A stretch of DNA of 64,000 nucleotides, taken from the NCBI RefSeq assembly GCF_029239295.1, contig NZ_JAQZBC010000007.1, forward strand, positions 102,645 to 166,644. The letters are read 5' to 3'. Every line of letters starts with the position of its first letter. The stretch's first letter is position 1. Positions 27,174-36,041 of the stretch are shown here, in pieces. Source of the stretch: Sphingomonas sp. GTDB taxonomy: Bacteria > Pseudomonadota > Alphaproteobacteria > Sphingomonadales > Sphingomonadaceae. Both the position numbers and the translations under genes were made by a program. A model generated the notes under the pieces. It was not told the origin of the DNA. It worked only from the letters and a program-made list of their open reading frames with translations, and ran no database searches.

Positions 27174-28064
27174 TCAGCCGCGCTTTCTGGCCCGCCGATA
27201 GGTGCCAAGGACGCGCACCCATTTGGTGTGGAAGCCCAGTTCCTCGAGCGCCCGGTCGAAATTCACGTCGCCTGGCTTTCCTTCGACATCGGCGTAGAAA
27301 TCCGACGCCGCAAAGGTGCCGCCGCGTTGGTAGCTTTCCAGCTTCGTCATGTTGACGCCGTTGGTCGCAAATCCGCCCAGCGCCTTGTACAGGGCGGCAG
27401 GCACGTTCTTCACCTCGAAGATGAAGGTGGTCATCCACGGACCATCCCCGACCGGCGGCTTGTCGCCGCGCGCGAGCACGACGAAGCGGGTCATGTTGTG
27501 ATCAGCGTCGGCAATGTCGGTGGCGAGCAGATTGAGCCCGTAGATGTCCGCCGCCGCGGGCGGGGCGAGGGCGGCGATCGAGGGAACGTTGCGTTCGGCC
27601 ACCTCGGCGGCCGCCCCGGCCGTATCGGGGTAAGCGATTGGCCGAATGTCGTGCGCCTTCAGCCAGTGACGGCACTGGCCCAGCGCCTGCGGATGGCTCA
27701 TCGCCTCCCGAACGTCGGCCCGCCCGCCCACGCCCATCAGCGCATGGCGAATCGGCAGGAAGTGCTCGCCTGTGATGACCAGCCCGGATTCGGGCAGCAG
27801 AAAGTGAATGTCCGCGACGCGCCCATGGAGCGAATTTTCGATCGGGATCATCGCGCGATCGGCAATTCCGCGCTTCACCGCGTCGATCGCATCCTCGAAG
27901 GAAAAGCAGGGGAGCGGAAGCGCGTCGGGGAGTGCTTCTCGCACCGCGACATGGCTGTTGGCGCCGGGCGCGCCCTGAAAAGCGACCGTCCGCTCAGGCG
28001 CATTCGCGGCCGCCGCGATCATGCGGGCGACAATCGGACGGGCGGGCGCTGCGAAGTTTTCCAT
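27174..28064 (-). CDS. pheA: Prephenate dehydratase
   Basis: The 296-residue protein is a monofunctional PheA that makes phenylpyruvate from prephenate for phenylalanine. It shows VAFQGAPGANSHVAV near the start, PIENSLHGRVAD, the catalytic Thr in MTRFVVLARG, and a C-terminal ACT domain (FIFEVKNVPAALYKALGGFA, KLESYQ) that would bind phenylalanine for feedback control. There is no chorismate mutase domain. It is divergent from the cytochrome c gene with about 100 bases between them. Confidence 0.95.
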   Translation of the reverse strand: MENFAAPARPIVARMIAAAANAPERTVAFQGAPGANSHVAVREALPDALPLPCFSFEDAIDAVKRGIADRAMIPIENSLHGRVADIHFLLPESGLVITGEHFLPIRHALMGVGGRADVREAMSHPQALGQCRHWLKAHDIRPIAYPDTAGAAAEVAERNVPSIAALAPPAAADIYGLNLLATDIADADHNMTRFVVLARGDKPPVGDGPWMTTFIFEVKNVPAALYKALGGFATNGVNMTKLESYQRGGTFAASDFYADVEGKPGDVNFDRALEELGFHTKWVRVLGTYRRARKRG

Positions 28065-28105
28065 CGTTCTGACCGCTAAGCGACGATCTTGTTCGTCTCA
28101 AGCGC

Positions 28106-28134
28106 TTGCCGTCTGCCGAGGGCTTTTCTATGGA
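28106..28134 (+). promoter_or_regulatory. Possible sigma-70 promoter of cytochrome c gene
   Basis: TTGCCG (28106-28111) and TATGGA (28129-28134) are spaced by 17 bases, 30 bases ahead of the cytochrome c start. Only weak matches to consensus, so tentative. Confidence 0.3.
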
Positions 28135-28164
28135 CGCACGACTTTGGAGGGGTGACCTTAGACA

Positions 28165-28887
28165 ATGGATGATCGCACCAACACGATTGCAGGCTGGGTT
28201 CTTGCTGCCTGTGGCGCCGCGCTGGGGCTGTCGATCGCCGGTGGCATGATCTTCCATTCGGGCGAAGTGGAGAAGCAGGGCTACCCGATCGAAGCAGCCG
28301 AGGAGGCTGGTGGCGGCGGCGCAGCCGAGGTTCCGATCGCGACCCTGCTCGCCAGCGCGGACGCGGCGAAGGGCGGCGACGTTTTCAAGAAGTGCGCTGC
28401 CTGCCACACCATCAACCAGGGTGGCGCGAACGGCATCGGGCCGAACCTTTATGCCATCATGGGCGATCCGGTTGCGCATGGCCGCGCCGGCTTCGCCTTC
28501 ACCGACGCGCTGAAGAAGGTCGGCGGCAACTGGGATTTCGACAAGATGAACGCGTGGCTCACCAGCCCGCGTAAGTTCGCACCGGGTACCAAGATGACCT
28601 TTGCCGGCCTGTCCAATCCGCAGGATCGCGCCAATCTGATCCTCTACATGAACCAGCAGGGCTCGAACCTGCCGCTGCCGGCCGCACCTGCTGCCGACGC
28701 TGCTCCCGCGACCGACGGCGGCAATGCCGTCGAGGGCGCTGGTGGCGCAGCACCCGATGCTGCCAACGCCGTTGATGCGGTGGCGACGGACGTGCGCGGC
28801 GAAACGGGCGACATCGCCAACACTGGCACGCCGGCCAGCGGTGCCCCGTCGGTCGACCCGGCGGCACAGAAGCAGACCGGCCGGTAA
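28165..28887 (+). CDS. Membrane-anchored c-type cytochrome
   Basis: The 240-residue protein has an uncleaved N-terminal anchor (IAGWVLAACGAALGLSIAGG, residues 8-28), then a mitochondrial-type class I cytochrome c domain with heme site KKCAACHTINQGGANGIGPN near residue 75 and the axial Met in PGTKMTFAGL. A 60-residue Ala/Pro/Asp-rich tail follows. It resembles CycM-type cytochromes that carry electrons from bc1 to terminal oxidase. GGAGGGG lies 12 bases upstream of the ATG. Confidence 0.93.
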   Translation: MDDRTNTIAGWVLAACGAALGLSIAGGMIFHSGEVEKQGYPIEAAEEAGGGGAAEVPIATLLASADAAKGGDVFKKCAACHTINQGGANGIGPNLYAIMGDPVAHGRAGFAFTDALKKVGGNWDFDKMNAWLTSPRKFAPGTKMTFAGLSNPQDRANLILYMNQQGSNLPLPAAPAADAAPATDGGNAVEGAGGAAPDAANAVDAVATDVRGETGDIANTGTPASGAPSVDPAAQKQTGR

Positions 28888-28894
28888 CGGTATC

Positions 28895-28920
28895 GTCCGG
28901 CGCGTGACCAAGCGCCGGAC
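28895..28920 (+). terminator. Hairpin terminator of cytochrome c gene
   Basis: GTCCGGCGC and GCGCCGGAC form a perfect nine-pair stem with an eight-base loop starting eight bases after the stop codon, followed by CTACCTTCCT. Confidence 0.6.
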
Positions 28921-29072
28921 CTACCTTCCTGCGGGAGGCGCGCCCCGTTGCGGCGGCGGGCGACGAGCGTCCGGCACGATCAGGAAACGTCGTGCCGCAA
29001 TGTGACGGATTTGCAGGGCGACAGCCCTTGTCCCGGATGGCGGTTCGACCGGCTCATCCCTAGGCTGCCGCG

Positions 29073-30440
29073 ATGAATCATCGCCTCTGCCCAACGATCC
29101 TTCGAGAATATGACATCCGGGGCACCTTCGGCCGAAATCTCGGCGCGGCGGATGCGGCCGCGGTCGGCCGCGCTTTTGGAACGATCGTCCATGGGGCGGG
29201 CGGCAGCCATATCGTTGTCGGGCGCGACGGCCGGCTATCCTCGCCAACCCTCGAGGAAGCGTTGATCGAAGGGCTGATGCAGGCCGGCATTCACGTCGTC
29301 CGCATCGGGATCGGCCCATCGCCGATGCTTTACCATGCCGAGCGGCACGGCTCCGTCGACGGCGGCATCCAGGTGACGGGAAGCCATAACCCCGCCGACG
29401 ACAATGGCTTCAAGATGGTGCTTCGCAACCGCCCCTTTTTCGGTCGTCAGATCGAAGCCTTGGCGGTCCTTTCGGAAGAAGGTGAATTGGCCAGCGGTGC
29501 CGGAACGGTGCGCAAGGCCGACGTGCTGGACGAATATGTCGGTCTTTTGCTGGCGAGCGCCCGTGATTTGCCGGCATTTCGTATCGGTTGGGACGCTGGC
29601 AATGGTGCAGCCGGTCCGGCGATCGAGCAACTGACCGCCCAACTGCCCGGCGAGCATCACCTGCTTTTCACGACGGTGGACGGCCACTTCCCGAATCACC
29701 ATCCCGATCCGACGGAGGACGCCAATCTGGCGGCCCTGCGATCGTTGGTGGAGGCGGAGCAGCTGGACTTTGGCGTTGCCTTTGATGGCGACGGCGATCG
29801 CATCGGAGTTGTCGACGGGCAGGGGCGGACAATCGCAGGCGATCAATTGCTGTCGATCCTGGCCGAATCGACGCTGCGGACTATCCCCGGCGCGGCGATC
29901 GTCGCCGACGTAAAAGCCAGCGCCACCCTGTTCGACCGGATCGCGCAACTCGGCGGTCGACCGGTGATGTGGAAGAGCGGCCACAGCAACATCAAGACGA
30001 TGATGCACGAGGTTGGCGCGCCGCTTGCGGGAGAGATGAGCGGTCACATCTTCTTCGGCGAACTGGGCGGCCACGACGATGCGCTTTACGCCGCGGTGGC
30101 GTTGATCCGGGCCGTCGCCGAAAGCGGGTGCGCGCTGAGTGACATGCGCGACGCACTGCCGCAGTCGGTCGCCACGCCCGAGATGCGCTTCGCGGTGGAC
30201 GAGGACCGCCGGGAAACCGTGGTGGAGGAGGTTCTGGCGCGGCTGGCGGCGAGCGGCGCACAGGTCGACCGGACCGACGGTGCGCGGGTGACCACGTCCG
30301 ATGGATGGTGGCTCCTTCGCGCTTCCAATACCCAGGCCATGCTGACCGCACGGGCGGAAGCGCGGGACGAAGAGGCGCTTGCCCGCCTGGTCGCGGCGAT
30401 CGACGAGCAGCTGGCGCAAAGCGGGGTTTCCCGCGCATAA
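29073..30440 (+). CDS. Phosphomannomutase/phosphoglucomutase
   Basis: The 455-residue enzyme belongs to the alpha-D-phosphohexomutase family. It begins ILREYDIRGTFGRNL, carries the catalytic phosphoserine loop VTGSHNPADDNGFKM near residue 103, the magnesium loop FDGDGDRIGVVDG near 237, the sugar-binding GEMSGHIFFGE near 315, and a C-terminal phosphate-binding RASNTQAMLTARAEA. It interconverts hexose 6- and 1-phosphates for GDP-mannose and exopolysaccharide precursors. It stands alone between the cytochrome gene and an exonuclease gene. Confidence 0.94.
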   Translation: MNHRLCPTILREYDIRGTFGRNLGAADAAAVGRAFGTIVHGAGGSHIVVGRDGRLSSPTLEEALIEGLMQAGIHVVRIGIGPSPMLYHAERHGSVDGGIQVTGSHNPADDNGFKMVLRNRPFFGRQIEALAVLSEEGELASGAGTVRKADVLDEYVGLLLASARDLPAFRIGWDAGNGAAGPAIEQLTAQLPGEHHLLFTTVDGHFPNHHPDPTEDANLAALRSLVEAEQLDFGVAFDGDGDRIGVVDGQGRTIAGDQLLSILAESTLRTIPGAAIVADVKASATLFDRIAQLGGRPVMWKSGHSNIKTMMHEVGAPLAGEMSGHIFFGELGGHDDALYAAVALIRAVAESGCALSDMRDALPQSVATPEMRFAVDEDRRETVVEEVLARLAASGAQVDRTDGARVTTSDGWWLLRASNTQAMLTARAEARDEEALARLVAAIDEQLAQSGVSRA

Positions 30441-30509
30441 CCGTGGGCGTGTAAGCGCGGTGACATCGCGGGTGATGACAGCGCCATCTGCAATCTCCAC
30501 ATGGGGGCC

Positions 30510-31268
30510 ATGCGTCAGCAACCCAGTATCATCCGTGTCGTCGATCTAGAGACCACCGGTAACGCCCCTCCGACTCATGGCGTCTGTGAGATCGGGTGGC
30601 AGGATGTCGCCCTGGGCGCCGACGGGCGCTGGGAGCTTTATGGAGAGGGCGGGAGCCGGCTGGTCAATCCGGGCCGATCGATGCCGCCGATCACCCAGGC
30701 GATCCACCACATTCGCGACGAAGACGTCGCCGATGCGCCCTGGTGGCATGACGTCGCGCGGGCCGTGCTGGATCCCTATCCCCGGCGGGTCGCGCTGGCG
30801 GCCCATCGCGCCGATTTCGAACAGCAATTCTGCACATCCGCCATGACTCATGGCGCACAGTGGATCTGCACCTGGAAATGCGCGCTGCGGCTGTGGCCGG
30901 ACAGCCCCAGCTTTTCCAATCAGGTGCTCCGCTATTGGCGCAAGCCCGAGGGGCTGGATCATGAGCGCGGTCTTCCCGCGCACCGCGCCTTCCCCGACGC
31001 CTATGTCACCGCGCACCATCTGCGTGATCAGCTGAACGAAGCCAGTGTCGCGCAACTGATCGAATGGTCGAGCATTCCGGCGCTGCTGCCCCGCGTGCGC
31101 TTTGGCGCCGATCGAGGGAAACCCTGGAACGAGGTCGAGGACGAAAGTCTTATCAAGTTCCTCGGCGATCGTGACCCGGATGTCCGCTTCACCGCCGAAA
31201 CCGAACTGGCCCGGCGCCGGGGCGGGGGACTTGTCGGCCGGATGAGCGCGCAGGACCTGCTTCTTTGA
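30510..31268 (+). CDS. DEDDh 3'-5' exonuclease (ExoX-like)
   Basis: The 252-residue protein has the DnaQ-fold exonuclease motifs: VVDLETTGN (Exo I, Asp and Glu), AAHRADFEQQF (Exo II) and AHRAFPDAYVTAH (Exo III with His and Asp), followed by an ExoX-like C-terminal segment (FGADRGKPWNEVEDESLIKF). It probably trims single-stranded DNA in repair. ATG 30510 is used; GTG or ATG at 30501 in frame is possible. Confidence 0.88.
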   Translation: MRQQPSIIRVVDLETTGNAPPTHGVCEIGWQDVALGADGRWELYGEGGSRLVNPGRSMPPITQAIHHIRDEDVADAPWWHDVARAVLDPYPRRVALAAHRADFEQQFCTSAMTHGAQWICTWKCALRLWPDSPSFSNQVLRYWRKPEGLDHERGLPAHRAFPDAYVTAHHLRDQLNEASVAQLIEWSSIPALLPRVRFGADRGKPWNEVEDESLIKFLGDRDPDVRFTAETELARRRGGGLVGRMSAQDLLL

Positions 31269-31326
31269 TGCATGACAGGACAGTGCCTCTGGCGTTCCGT
31301 GCGGTGCGCCCGTAGACGCTCTGCAG

Positions 31327-32838
31327 ATGGCGGCGGAAAAGGAGCAAGGCCTCGCCGTTGGCGAAGGGCGGATCGGACGCGTGCTCATCGCTTTCATGGC
31401 GGTGGGCTTCGTTGCTCTGATCGTTGCCGGCATTGCTGCTGCGTGGATGACGCGCGAGTTCTCGCGCCATAGCGCCGCTGTCTCGCACACTTATGAGGTC
31501 GAGCTTGCGATTGCCGATATGCGGCGATTGATCGAGCAAGGCGAAACAACGCGGCGCGGCTTCATCCTCGCCCCCGAGACAGCGGGCTTTTTGCAGGCCT
31601 ATCGCGAGGCGGCCGCTGCCTTGCCGCGCTCGGCGAAGCGCCTTCGGCAGCTGACGTACGACAATCCCAAGCAGCAGGCGAACATCCGCAAGCTGGAGAG
31701 CGAGCTGTCGCAGCTTCTCGATCTGCGTGCGCGATCGGTTGAGCTCGTCGCCAATGGCGAGGTTGCACAGGCCGCGACGGAGTTCCGCGAAGAGATGAGC
31801 GCCGCGCGTCTCCGCGAGATCCGCGACCTGTTCGACGTCATGTCGCAGGAGGAGCGGGCGCTGCTGGCGGATCGTGATCGGCAACAGGAACGGGGTATCA
31901 ACCTGTTCTATTCGGTGCTGACGATCGCCGGATTGCTGTTGCTCGCGGTCGCCATCGCATCGCTGCTGGTCGTCGTGCGGTACACGACCGATCTGACGCA
32001 ATCGCGCGAACAGCTTCAGCAGCTCAACGAAAGCCTGGAAGCGATCGTCGTCGATCGCACCGCGGATCTTTCGCGGGCCAATGACGAGATTCAGCGTTTC
32101 GCATATATTGTCAGCCACGACCTTCGCTCGCCGCTGGTCAACGTCATGGGCTTCACGGCCGAGCTGGAATCGGCGACCGCTGCGCTGCGCGAGCAGATCG
32201 AGCGTATCGAAGCCGAAGCGCCGGAGTTGTTGACGCAGGAGGCGCAACTCGCCGCGCGTGAAGACCTTCCGGAATCGATCAGCTTCATCCGGACATCGAC
32301 GCAGAAGATGGATCGCCTGATCAATGCGATTCTGGCCTTGTCTCGTCAGGGGCGCCGCGTGCTGGCGCCCGAGCCGCTAGACTTGAACCGTCTCGTCGAC
32401 GGCATTCGCGATTCGATGGCGCACAAGCTGGACGAGACCGGCGCAACGCTGAACGTTCGCGGCACGCTGCCCCGCATCGTTTCCGACCGCGTCGCGGTGG
32501 AGCAGATCCTGTCCAACCTTATCGAGAACGCGGTGAAGTATCGCAGCCCCGATCGCCCCATTGAAGTCGACGTGAGCGGCGGGACGGTTGGCGACAGGAT
32601 CTGGATCGAAGTGGCCGACAACGGCCGGGGCATCGACCCGCGCGACCATGAGCGCGTCTTCGATCTGTTTCGCCGGTCGGGCGCACAGGATCAGCCCGGA
32701 GAGGGCATCGGTCTGGCACACGTTCGCGCACTGGCGTATCGCATGGGCGGCACCATCACATTGCGGTCTGCGCTTGGCGAAGGCGCAACCTTCCGCGTAT
32801 CGCTTCCATCGACGCTGACATTGCAGGAAAAGTCATGA
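31327..32838 (+). CDS. CHASE3-type sensor histidine kinase
   Basis: The 503-residue membrane kinase has a first membrane helix (residues 18-40), a periplasmic CHASE3 sensor domain (about 45-190, with MRRLIEQGETTRRGFIL), a second helix (about 193-215), a coiled coil, a HisKA domain with phospho-acceptor His 264 in VSHDLRSPLVNVMGFT, and an ATPase domain with NLIENAVKYRSP, VADNGRGIDP and GIGLAHVRALA. The stop overlaps the start of a receiver gene (ATGA). The signal is unknown. It is the first of three co-transcribed signalling genes. Confidence 0.92.
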   Translation: MAAEKEQGLAVGEGRIGRVLIAFMAVGFVALIVAGIAAAWMTREFSRHSAAVSHTYEVELAIADMRRLIEQGETTRRGFILAPETAGFLQAYREAAAALPRSAKRLRQLTYDNPKQQANIRKLESELSQLLDLRARSVELVANGEVAQAATEFREEMSAARLREIRDLFDVMSQEERALLADRDRQQERGINLFYSVLTIAGLLLLAVAIASLLVVVRYTTDLTQSREQLQQLNESLEAIVVDRTADLSRANDEIQRFAYIVSHDLRSPLVNVMGFTAELESATAALREQIERIEAEAPELLTQEAQLAAREDLPESISFIRTSTQKMDRLINAILALSRQGRRVLAPEPLDLNRLVDGIRDSMAHKLDETGATLNVRGTLPRIVSDRVAVEQILSNLIENAVKYRSPDRPIEVDVSGGTVGDRIWIEVADNGRGIDPRDHERVFDLFRRSGAQDQPGEGIGLAHVRALAYRMGGTITLRSALGEGATFRVSLPSTLTLQEKS

Positions 32839-33278
32839 ACGCACATCAATCCGTCAGCATCGTGATGATCGAGGACGACGAAGGTCATGCCCGACTGATC
32901 GAGAAGAACATTCGTCGCGCGGGCATCCTGAACGACATCAAGCATTTCCTCGATGGCACCTCGGCGCTCGATTATCTGTTTAACTCGCCCGAGGGGCCGA
33001 TGCTGAACGGGCCGGCGCTGGTGCTGCTCGATCTCAACCTGCCTGACATGAGCGGCACGGACATCCTGGCGAAGATCAAGGGGTCGGACGGCCCCGTAAA
33101 GCGGACGCCGGTCGTTGTGCTGACCACCACCGACGACAGCCGCGAGATCCAGCGCTGCTATGATCTGGGCGCGAACGTCTACATCACCAAGCCGGTGAAC
33201 TATGAGAGCTTCGCCCAGGCGATCCGTCAGCTCGGCCTGTTCCTGTCGGTGATCCAGGTCCCTGACGTCGCGGACTGA
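32835..33278 (+). CDS. Single-domain response regulator (Rcp1-like)
   Basis: The 147-residue protein is a stand-alone receiver of the Rcp1 type: acidic pocket IEDDEGHARLIEKN, phospho-acceptor Asp in LVLLDLNLPDMSGTD, TTTDDSREIQRCYDLGANVYITKP with the conserved Thr and Lys. It has no output domain, so it probably relays phosphate between the upstream CHASE3 kinase and the downstream hybrid. It overlaps both neighbours by 4 and 1 bases. Confidence 0.92.
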   Translation: MNAHQSVSIVMIEDDEGHARLIEKNIRRAGILNDIKHFLDGTSALDYLFNSPEGPMLNGPALVLLDLNLPDMSGTDILAKIKGSDGPVKRTPVVVLTTTDDSREIQRCYDLGANVYITKPVNYESFAQAIRQLGLFLSVIQVPDVAD

Positions 33279-34303
33279 TGAACCGGATTCTCTACATCGA
33301 CGATGACGAGGGCATACGCCGGTTGGCGTCGCGTGCCCTCGCGCGACGTGGATGGGACGTCACGACCGCGGACGGCGGTGAACTCGGTGTGCAGCTGGCC
33401 GCCGAGCAGAAGTTCAATCTGGTCGCCGTTGATCACTATATGCCGGGTATCGACGGGCTGGAGACGCTGGCGCGCCTGCGCGAGCTGCCGGATCCGCCCA
33501 GCGTCGTCTATGTGACCGGTTCCGAAGAACAGCGGGTGGCCGTCGCGGCGCTGCGCGCGGGCGCGTCGGAATATGTCGTCAAATCGGTTGGCGACGATTT
33601 CTTCGACCTGCTCGACGCTTCGTTCAAGGCAGTGGTGGCACGCGCGCAGCTGGAACGGCAGAAGGCTGATGCCGAGGAGGAGCTGCGCCTGTCGAACCGC
33701 CGGCTCGAGGCACTGCTGGCCGAGGTCAATCATCGCGTGGCCAATTCTCTCCAGCTTGTATCCGCTATGGTGCGATTGCAGGCCGGCGCGCTCACGGATC
33801 CGGGCGCCCGCGCGGCGCTGGAGGATACGCAGCGTCGGATCAGCGCGATCGCTCAGGTCCACCGTCGTTTGTACACCGGCGGCGATGTCGAACATGTCGA
33901 CATGCGCGAGTATCTCGGCGCCCTGGTCGACGAACTGGCGCTGACCTGGTCGACGGTCGAGCAGCCGCGGGCCCTTCGTCTGGTGGCCGATCCCATCCTG
34001 CTGCCCACGGATCGGGCCGTATCGCTTGGCGTCATCGTTACCGAACTTGTCAGCAACGCCTGCAAATATGCCTATCCCAGCGGTAGCGGCGAAGTGCGCG
34101 TGGCATTGCACCGCGACGGCGACGACGTGTTCCTGCTCGCGGTCGAAGATGATGGCGTGGGCATGACTGGCGGCATTTCGCCTGGCGGAACGGGCGTCGG
34201 CACGAAGCTGATCCGCGCCATGGCGCAGAGCCTGCAGACAACGGTGGAGTATGATTCCGCCCATCGCGGCACACGCGCGATTCTGCGGGCCGCGCTGGCC
34301 TGA
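33278..34303 (+). CDS. Receiver-HisKA_2 histidine kinase hybrid
   Basis: The 341-residue soluble protein has an N-terminal receiver (YIDDDEGIRRLASRAL, Asp in VAVDHYMPGIDGLE, Lys in YVVKSVG), then a HisKA_2 dimerisation domain with the acceptor His in EVNHRVANSLQLVSAMVRL near residue 153, and an ATPase domain (TELVSNACKYAYPSGSGE, EDDGVGMTGG). The order receiver then kinase means its kinase activity can be set by phosphorylation of its own receiver. Together with the two upstream genes it forms a relay; no DNA-binding output is encoded here. Confidence 0.9.
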   Translation: MNRILYIDDDEGIRRLASRALARRGWDVTTADGGELGVQLAAEQKFNLVAVDHYMPGIDGLETLARLRELPDPPSVVYVTGSEEQRVAVAALRAGASEYVVKSVGDDFFDLLDASFKAVVARAQLERQKADAEEELRLSNRRLEALLAEVNHRVANSLQLVSAMVRLQAGALTDPGARAALEDTQRRISAIAQVHRRLYTGGDVEHVDMREYLGALVDELALTWSTVEQPRALRLVADPILLPTDRAVSLGVIVTELVSNACKYAYPSGSGEVRVALHRDGDDVFLLAVEDDGVGMTGGISPGGTGVGTKLIRAMAQSLQTTVEYDSAHRGTRAILRAALA

Positions 34304-34387
34304 CACGGCGCCCGGATTAGGGCTGACGCGGGGTGACGATGCGCGGGCGTTTTCTCTAAAGGCCGCGCATCAGCAAAGGAGCGCTCC

Positions 34388-35494
34388 ATGAAGACCCGTG
34401 CCGCCGTCGCGTTCGAGGCGAAGAAACCGCTGGAGATCGTCGAGCTCGATCTCGAAGGGCCAAAGGTTGGCGAAGTGCTGGTCGAGATCATGGCCACCGG
34501 CATCTGCCACACCGATGCCTACACGCTGGACGGCCTCGACAGCGAGGGCATCTTCCCCTCGATCCTCGGCCATGAGGGCTGCGGCATCGTGCGTGAGGTC
34601 GGCCCCGGCGTCACCAGCGTCGCTCCCGACGATCACGTCATCCCGCTCTACACCCCGGAATGCCGCCAATGTAAGTCGTGCCTCAGCCAGAAAACCAACC
34701 TGTGCACCGCGATCCGGGCGACGCAGGGCAAGGGCCTGATGCCGGATGGCACCAGCCGCTTCAGCTACAAGGGCCAGCAGATCTTCCATTACATGGGCTG
34801 CTCGACCTTCTCGAACTTTACCGTCTTGCCCGAAATCGCGGTCGCGAAGATTCGCCCCGACGCGCCGTTCGACACCAGCTGCTACATTGGCTGCGGCGTC
34901 ACCACCGGCGTGGGCGCGGTCGTGAATACCGCGAAGGTTGAGCCCGGCGCGACCGTTATCGTGTTCGGCCTTGGTGGCATCGGTCTGAACGTGATTCAGG
35001 GCGCCAAGTTCGCCGGTGCCGCGCGTATCGTTGGTGTCGATATCAACCCGGACCGCGAGGAATGGGGCCGCAAGTTCGGCATGACCGACTTCGTGAACCC
35101 GAAGGATGTTGGCGATGTCGTCCAGCATCTGATCGCGATGACCGATGGGGGCGGAGACTACACCTTCGATTGCACCGGCAACACGGTGGTCATGCGCCAG
35201 GCGTTGGAGGCGGCGCATCGCGGCTGGGGTGAGTCGATCATCATCGGGGTCGCCGAGGCCGGGAAGGAGATCGCGACGCGTCCGTTCCAGCTGGTCACGG
35301 GCCGTGTCTGGAAGGGAACGGCCTTTGGCGGTGCACGCGGGCGGACCGATGTCCCCAAGATCGTCGACTGGTACATGAACGGGCTGATCGAGATCGATCC
35401 GATGATCACTCACCGGCTGACGCTGGAGGAGATCAACAAGGGGTTCGACCTGATGCATGCGGGCGAGAGCATCCGCAGCGTGGTGGTTTACTGA
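34388..35494 (+). CDS. S-(hydroxymethyl)glutathione dehydrogenase (class III ADH)
   Basis: The 368-residue zinc enzyme oxidises the formaldehyde-glutathione adduct. It shows [20 protein letters not shown], the catalytic zinc ligands in [12 protein letters not shown] and GHEGCGIV, the structural zinc quartet in [15 protein letters not shown], and the NAD glycine motif [16 protein letters not shown]. Length and motifs are those of class III alcohol dehydrogenase. AAAGGAGCG lies ahead of the ATG. The S-formylglutathione hydrolase that often follows is not here; a VOC protein follows instead. Confidence 0.96.
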   Translation: MKTRAAVAFEAKKPLEIVELDLEGPKVGEVLVEIMATGICHTDAYTLDGLDSEGIFPSILGHEGCGIVREVGPGVTSVAPDDHVIPLYTPECRQCKSCLSQKTNLCTAIRATQGKGLMPDGTSRFSYKGQQIFHYMGCSTFSNFTVLPEIAVAKIRPDAPFDTSCYIGCGVTTGVGAVVNTAKVEPGATVIVFGLGGIGLNVIQGAKFAGAARIVGVDINPDREEWGRKFGMTDFVNPKDVGDVVQHLIAMTDGGGDYTFDCTGNTVVMRQALEAAHRGWGESIIIGVAEAGKEIATRPFQLVTGRVWKGTAFGGARGRTDVPKIVDWYMNGLIEIDPMITHRLTLEEINKGFDLMHAGESIRSVVVY

Positions 35495-35571
35495 GGCGTG
35501 ATGACGATGGCGCCGGCACGGACTATGGCGTCCGTACCGGCGTTGGACCGGAGTTCTAGGGGAGAGTTTTA

Positions 35572-35955
35572 ATGTTCAGCCACATGATGGTGGGATCGAA
35601 CGATATCGATCGTTCGAAGAAATTCTATGACGCGCTGTTCGCCGCGGTCGGTGGCAAGCCCGCGATGCAGGACGACAAGGGCCGCCTGATCTACATGCAC
35701 AATGGCGGGCTGTTCCTCGTCACCAAGCCGATCGACGGCGAGCCGGCGACGCACGCCAACGGCGCCACGATCGGCTTCGCGATGGAATCGCCGGAGCAGG
35801 CGAACGCATGGCACAAGGCCGGCACCGAGAATGGCGGCACCCCGATCGAGGACGCACCAGGCGTGCGCGAGGGCGGATTTGCCAACCTCTATCTTGCCTA
35901 TCTGCGCGATCCCGACGGCAATAAGCTGTGCGCTATGCACCGCATGGCTGCCTGA
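35572..35955 (+). CDS. VOC/glyoxalase-fold protein
   Basis: The 127-residue protein is a single vicinal-oxygen-chelate module (MFSHMMVGSNDIDRSKKFYD, then NLYLAYLRDPDGNKLCAMHR). VOC proteins of this type are often found near formaldehyde dehydrogenase and may act on glutathione adducts, but the substrate cannot be assigned. GGGGAGAG lies before the ATG; the gap to the dehydrogenase is 77 bases, so co-transcription is possible. Confidence 0.85.
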   Translation: MFSHMMVGSNDIDRSKKFYDALFAAVGGKPAMQDDKGRLIYMHNGGLFLVTKPIDGEPATHANGATIGFAMESPEQANAWHKAGTENGGTPIEDAPGVREGGFANLYLAYLRDPDGNKLCAMHRMAA

Positions 35956-35963
35956 TCGCATTG

Positions 35964-35992
35964 TCCCTCTCCCCCATCGTGGGGGAGAGGGA
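35964..35992. terminator. Strong 12-bp hairpin between convergent genes
   Basis: TCCCTCTCCCCC and GGGGGAGAGGGA pair perfectly around ATCGT, nine bases after the VOC stop and about 50 bases before the GH130 stop. Probably a bidirectional terminator; similar C/G-rich hairpins are common intergenic repeats in sphingomonads. Confidence 0.6.
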
Positions 35993-36041
35993 GGTTCGGC
36001 TAATCAGCGGGACAGGAAGCGTCGGACGTCCGGCGGCGGGG

